Source of the DNA: Bifidobacterium anseris
GTDB lineage: Bacteria; Actinomycetota; Actinomycetes; Actinomycetales; Bifidobacteriaceae
Assembly (NCBI RefSeq): GCF_002860345.1
Contig: NZ_NMYC01000001.1
Span: 1 to 64,000 of the forward strand
Direction of reading: 5' to 3'
DNA: 64,000 nt
In this document: piece by piece, positions 61,011 to 64,000 of the stretch
Layout of the letters: each line of letters starts with the position of its first letter
Numbering within the stretch: position 1 is the stretch's first letter
The notes under the pieces: generated by a model
Databases searched by the model: none
The model's input: the letters and a program-made list of their open reading frames with translations, nothing else
Told to the model about the DNA's origin: nothing
Translations under genes and position numbers: made by a program

Positions 61011-61741
61011 TGGCCGCGGACGACGACAAGAAGAACGGCAACGACGATTTCGACGGCAACAACGACTTCGATGACGCCGATTTCGACGCCGCGCATTTCG
61101 ACGACGCCGATCTCGAGGCCGCACTCGAAGGCTTCGAAAAGGAGTTCGCGAACGCCGACATGAACGCGAGCGCGGACGGCGCTGCGAATGGCGATACGAA
61201 CGCCGGCGCCGCCGCAAACGGCGACGTTCTCGGCGCCGACTTCGAGGACGAGTTGCAGGGCATCCTCGGCAACAAGGCGAAGGGCGCCGTCCTATGCACA
61301 CATCTGGCGAGCGCGGAGCTTCTCGCCGGAATCTGCCGCCTCGCCGACATCGACGCGCTGTGCGTCGGCGACCGCTACGGTGCCGTCGCCATCCTGCGCG
61401 ATCTCGAAGGCAACGCCCCGGAGACGGCCGCCCACGATCTGACGACGGTCATCTCCGGCATGGACGCGCTGCTCGTCGTCAACCGCGCCGACAAGATCGA
61501 GGCGTCGATCTACGCGGACGGCGAGGCCGTTGAACAGATCCCGCCGCCCTTCGCGTTCCCGACGCTCGCACCCTTCGTCGAGGACTACATGATCGGCCTC
61601 GTCGACATCGCCGGCATCGAGGCGCAGGCGGGAGAGACGGTGGACACGGCGTCCATCGCGACGAAACAGGACGCCGAAAGGCGCCTGCGCGCCTTCATGC
61701 GCACGCATCCGGCGCCGCCCGACGATCAGGCAACGCGCTGA
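61010..61741 (+). CDS. Conserved hypothetical protein within the his operon
   Basis: A 243-residue protein that I do not recognise. Residues 1-85 are very acidic and low-complexity, with repeats such as DDFDGNNDFDDADFDAAHFD. The rest looks globular: KGAVLCTHLASAELLAGICRLADIDALCVGDRYGAVAIL, then ISGMDALLVVNRADKIEASIY and a C-terminal helix. No catalytic motif is evident and there is no membrane helix. Its ATG overlaps the hisB stop (TGATG), and hisH follows 48 bases later, so it is translated as part of the histidine operon. A role in histidine synthesis or its control is only suggested by place. Confidence 0.7.
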   Translation: MAADDDKKNGNDDFDGNNDFDDADFDAAHFDDADLEAALEGFEKEFANADMNASADGAANGDTNAGAAANGDVLGADFEDELQGILGNKAKGAVLCTHLASAELLAGICRLADIDALCVGDRYGAVAILRDLEGNAPETAAHDLTTVISGMDALLVVNRADKIEASIYADGEAVEQIPPPFAFPTLAPFVEDYMIGLVDIAGIEAQAGETVDTASIATKQDAERRLRAFMRTHPAPPDDQATR

Positions 61742-61789
61742 GCGCGGCCGCACCCACAAACCAGAACATCCGAAAGGCGGAAGGCAAAC

Positions 61790-62437
61790 ATGAAGACGGT
61801 CGTCGTTTTCGATTACGGATTCGGCAACGTGCGCTCGATGGTGCGCGCGCTCGCCGATCAGGGGTTCGACGTGACGCTGACCTCGGACTACCGGCAGGCG
61901 CTTGAGGCGGACGGCCTCGTCGTGCCCGGCGTCGGCGCGTTCGGCGCATGCATGGAAGGTCTGCGCAAAGTCAGCGGCGACCGTGTCATCTACGACCGAC
62001 TGCGCGCCGAACGTCCGGTGCTCGGCGTATGCGTCGGCGAACAGATCATGTTCGACGAAGGCGACGAGCACGGAGAGGAAAGCGAGGGGCTCGGCCTGAT
62101 CGGCGGCGCCGTCACGAAACTCGACGCCGACGTCGTGCCGCACATGGGCTGGGACACGCTCGAAGCTCCGGCCGACTCGATCCTGTTCGCCGGCATCGAG
62201 CATGAGCGTTTCTACTATGTGCACTCGTACGCGGCGCACGAGGTGCGTCCGGCCGACACGAGCGAATACATGATCGACTTCGGTGACGCCCCCGAACGCG
62301 TCGCCTGGTGCGACTATGGGCGCAGCCGCTTCGTCGCCGCCTACGAGCACGGCCCGCTGTTCGCGACGCAGTTCCACCCGGAGAAGTCGGCGCAGGCCGG
62401 CGCCAAGCTGCTGCGCAACTGGGCGTCCGTGCTGTGA
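61790..62437 (+). CDS. hisH: Imidazole glycerol phosphate synthase, glutaminase subunit
   Basis: A 215-residue class I glutamine amidotransferase that supplies ammonia to HisF. The nucleophile cysteine is in VLGVCVGEQIMF, and the histidine and glutamate of the triad are in ATQFHPEKSAQ. The N-terminal FDYGFGNVRSMVRAL and LVVPGVGAFGACM are family blocks. GAAAGGCGGAAGG precedes the ATG. The partner hisF is not in the window, since priA comes next and the operon seems to end there. Confidence 0.94.
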   Translation: MKTVVVFDYGFGNVRSMVRALADQGFDVTLTSDYRQALEADGLVVPGVGAFGACMEGLRKVSGDRVIYDRLRAERPVLGVCVGEQIMFDEGDEHGEESEGLGLIGGAVTKLDADVVPHMGWDTLEAPADSILFAGIEHERFYYVHSYAAHEVRPADTSEYMIDFGDAPERVAWCDYGRSRFVAAYEHGPLFATQFHPEKSAQAGAKLLRNWASVL

Positions 62438-62525
62438 GCGACGGCGGTTGATCCACCCAGCTCATCGATACACTCATTCGATCAATCCCACCCATTCGAC
62501 CAACTGATTTGAAGGAAACGAACCC

Positions 62526-63257
62526 ATGTCATTGACCCTTCTTCCCGCCGTCGACGTGCGTGACGGCAAGGCCGTGCGCCTGCGCCAGGGCGAATCCGGA
62601 TCCGAAACCGACTACGGCTCGCCGCTCGAGGCCGCCCGCACCTGGGTGGACGCCGGCGCGCAGTGGATCCACCTCGTCGATCTCGACGCCGCATTCGGCA
62701 CCGGCGACAACCGCGCGCAGCTGCGCGAGATCGTCCACGAACTCGGCGATCGCGTCCACATCGAGATGTCCGGCGGCGTGCGCGACGACGATTCGCTGCG
62801 CGCCGCGCTCGACGCCGGCGCCGCGCGCGTCAACATCGGCACGGCCGCGCTCGAGAACCCCGACTGGACGGCACGCGTCATCGCCGAATACGGCGACCGC
62901 GTCGCCGTCGGCCTCGACGTGCGCGGCCATACGCTCGCCGCGCGCGGCTGGGTCAAGGAGGGCGGCGACCTCTTCGAGACGATGAAGTTCCTCGATGACG
63001 CCGGCTGCTCGCGCTACGTCGTCACCGACGTGACGCGCGACGGCATGATGAGCGGCCCGAACATCGATCTGCTGCGCGAAGTCGGCGAACGCACTGACGC
63101 GAAGGTGACCGCCTCGGGCGGCATCGCCAAACTCGACGATCTGCACGCGATCGCTGCGCTCGCCGACTACGGCGTCGACTCGGCGATCCTCGGCAAGTCG
63201 CTCTACGCGGGCGCGTTCACGCTCGAGGAGGCACTCGCCGTCGCCAACGGCGAGTGA
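62526..63257 (+). CDS. priA: Phosphoribosyl isomerase A (HisA/PriA)
   Basis: A 243-residue TIM-barrel isomerase acting on ProFAR. The two phosphate-binding halves are [17 protein letters not shown] near the N terminus and [15 protein letters not shown] near the C terminus; the catalytic aspartates are in [10 protein letters not shown] and [13 protein letters not shown]. In many actinobacteria this protein also serves as TrpF in tryptophan synthesis; whether this one does cannot be told from sequence alone. AAGGAAA precedes the ATG. It ends the his operon before a strong hairpin. Confidence 0.92.
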   Translation: MSLTLLPAVDVRDGKAVRLRQGESGSETDYGSPLEAARTWVDAGAQWIHLVDLDAAFGTGDNRAQLREIVHELGDRVHIEMSGGVRDDDSLRAALDAGAARVNIGTAALENPDWTARVIAEYGDRVAVGLDVRGHTLAARGWVKEGGDLFETMKFLDDAGCSRYVVTDVTRDGMMSGPNIDLLREVGERTDAKVTASGGIAKLDDLHAIAALADYGVDSAILGKSLYAGAFTLEEALAVANGE

Positions 63258-63300
63258 CACGCAATCCCACGCGCGCGATCACACGCGCGCAATCATCAAT

Positions 63301-63350
63301 GAAGGCGGCGGCCGGTCGCGGAATCGATTCCGCAGCCGGCCGCCGCCTTC
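63301..63350. terminator. Bidirectional terminator after the his operon
   Basis: GAAGGCGGCGGCCGG (63301-63315) pairs with CCGGCCGCCGCCTTC (63336-63350), and an inner GCGGAATC/GATTCCGC stem extends it. It lies between priA and the converging DUF2252 gene. Confidence 0.85.
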
Positions 63351-63388
63351 GTCGTAGTATCCAAGATCGGCGTCGCAGGGGAGCGGCA

Positions 63389-64000
63389 TCAGTCCTTGGA
63401 ACAGGGCAGTTCGCCGTCCTTGATCATCCGTTTGAAGACGCGGTAGTCCTCCTCGTTCTGGTCGGCGTAGGCGTCGGCGAAACTCGCCATCGCGACGTCG
63501 AAGGAGTCGGTGCCGCCCAGATAGTTCGCGATCGCGATGCTGTCGCCGCTGCGCGCGTGCGCGTGCGCGAGGCACCACGCGCACATGCGGCCGAGGTCGT
63601 TGAGGGAGACGGCGGTCAGATGGTTGATGTCGATCGATCCCTTGCCGTTCCACAGCTGGCGCACATAATAGTCGCGCGGATTGCCGTCGTTGGCGACGAA
63701 CTTCGTCCAGCCGAGCATGATGTCGGCCGTCGTCTGGATCAGTTTCTGCCCCTGCACGACGCGTTCGCCGTGCGACGGGTACGGGCTGCGGCCGACGAAG
63801 CGTTCAAGCACGGAATCGGTGGCCTCCTTCATCTGCAGCATCAGCGGATCGTCGATGTCGCGGCCGGTGAGCACCGACACCCACGCGCGCGTGCCGACCG
63901 AACCGACGCCGACGACCTTGCGCGCCGTGTCCTGATAACGATACTGGCTGAGCACATGACGGCGGTCTTCGTACAGCGAATCATGGTAGGACGCGAACAG
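63389..64000 (-). CDS. DUF2252 family protein (partial, start outside window)
   Basis: The C-terminal 200 or so residues of a DUF2252 protein. Recognisable blocks are YRYQDTARKVVGVGSVGTRA, near the edge, and later VVQGQKLIQTTADIMLGW and the C-terminal AHAHARSGDSIAIANYLGG. The frame stays open to the window edge (preceding residues read SYHDSLYEDRRHV), so the GTG at 63955 is not the start. The family has a kinase-like fold and is common in actinobacteria; function is uncharacterised. It converges on the his operon. Confidence 0.85.
   Translation of the reverse strand: MFASYHDSLYEDRRHVLSQYRYQDTARKVVGVGSVGTRAWVSVLTGRDIDDPLMLQMKEATDSVLERFVGRSPYPSHGERVVQGQKLIQTTADIMLGWTKFVANDGNPRDYYVRQLWNGKGSIDINHLTAVSLNDLGRMCAWCLAHAHARSGDSIAIANYLGGTDSFDVAMASFADAYADQNEEDYRVFKRMIKDGELPCSKD

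Overview
The window is high-GC Gram-positive chromosome, most likely a Bifidobacterium or a close Bifidobacteriaceae relative. The evidence is the actinobacterial gene content (ftsZ-sepF-yggT-divIVA, DUF3107, DUF3052, a DUF2342 zincin homologue, PriA-type histidine isomerase), a CscR/CscB/CscA-type sucrose locus, a fused ThiED, MEP-pathway genes dxr/ispG, and many starts that look leaderless (a -10 hexamer 6-9 nt before ATG/GTG). I see no insertion sequence, prophage, CRISPR array or integrase. Coding density and base composition look even, as in core genome.

Layout. 1-0.9 kb: end of an rRNA operon (23S 3' end, 5S) followed by three terminator-like hairpins. 0.9-4.1 kb: a DEDDh exonuclease, a GNAT acetyltransferase and an APC amino-acid permease. 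4.4-12.9 kb: an amino-acid import block with a ketopantoate-reductase-like enzyme, a MetQNI transporter, a PLP aminotransferase and a second complete polar amino-acid ABC transporter. 13.1-19.4 kb: stomatin-like protein, patatin, murI, dapF, small membrane proteins, VKOR and a PHP phosphoesterase. 19.2-26.3 kb: an actinobacterial cluster (DUF3107, phosphotransferase fold, UvrD-like helicase, DUF2342, Lon-like protease, DUF3052) in which four neighbouring genes each appear to have lost a catalytic or regulatory module. 26.6-34.3 kb: tRNA-Val, a multi-motif DivIVA-like protein, dxr, ispG, a membrane alpha/beta hydrolase, recO and uppS.

34.3-37.7 kb is a minus-strand unit of ABC permease, NMT1/THI5-like binding protein and nucleoside hydrolase, with no ATPase gene beside it. 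37.9-42.3 kb is the sucrose/fructo-oligosaccharide locus (LacI regulator, MFS symporter, GH32 hydrolase) with three copies of one palindromic operator at the symporter promoter. 42.4-45.4 kb is a TPP-riboswitch-controlled thiamine operon (thiM, thiED, thiamine-binding protein). 45.6-57.7 kb carries glyS, dus, ftsZ, sepF, yggT, a divIVA with a long 11-residue repeat region, lspA, an rluD-type synthase and dnaE. 57.8-63.3 kb is the histidine operon hisD-hisC-hisB-(unknown)-hisH-priA. The window ends inside a minus-strand DUF2252 gene.

No obviously new multi-gene defence or mobile system is visible. The most unusual material is the cluster of catalytically altered proteins at 19.5-25.2 kb, the two atypical DivIVA proteins, the ATPase-less ABC/nucleoside-hydrolase unit and the triple operator of the sucrose locus. 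Starts were set by ribosome-binding sites or by leaderless -10 spacing. No database search was run, so family names rest on motif recognition.
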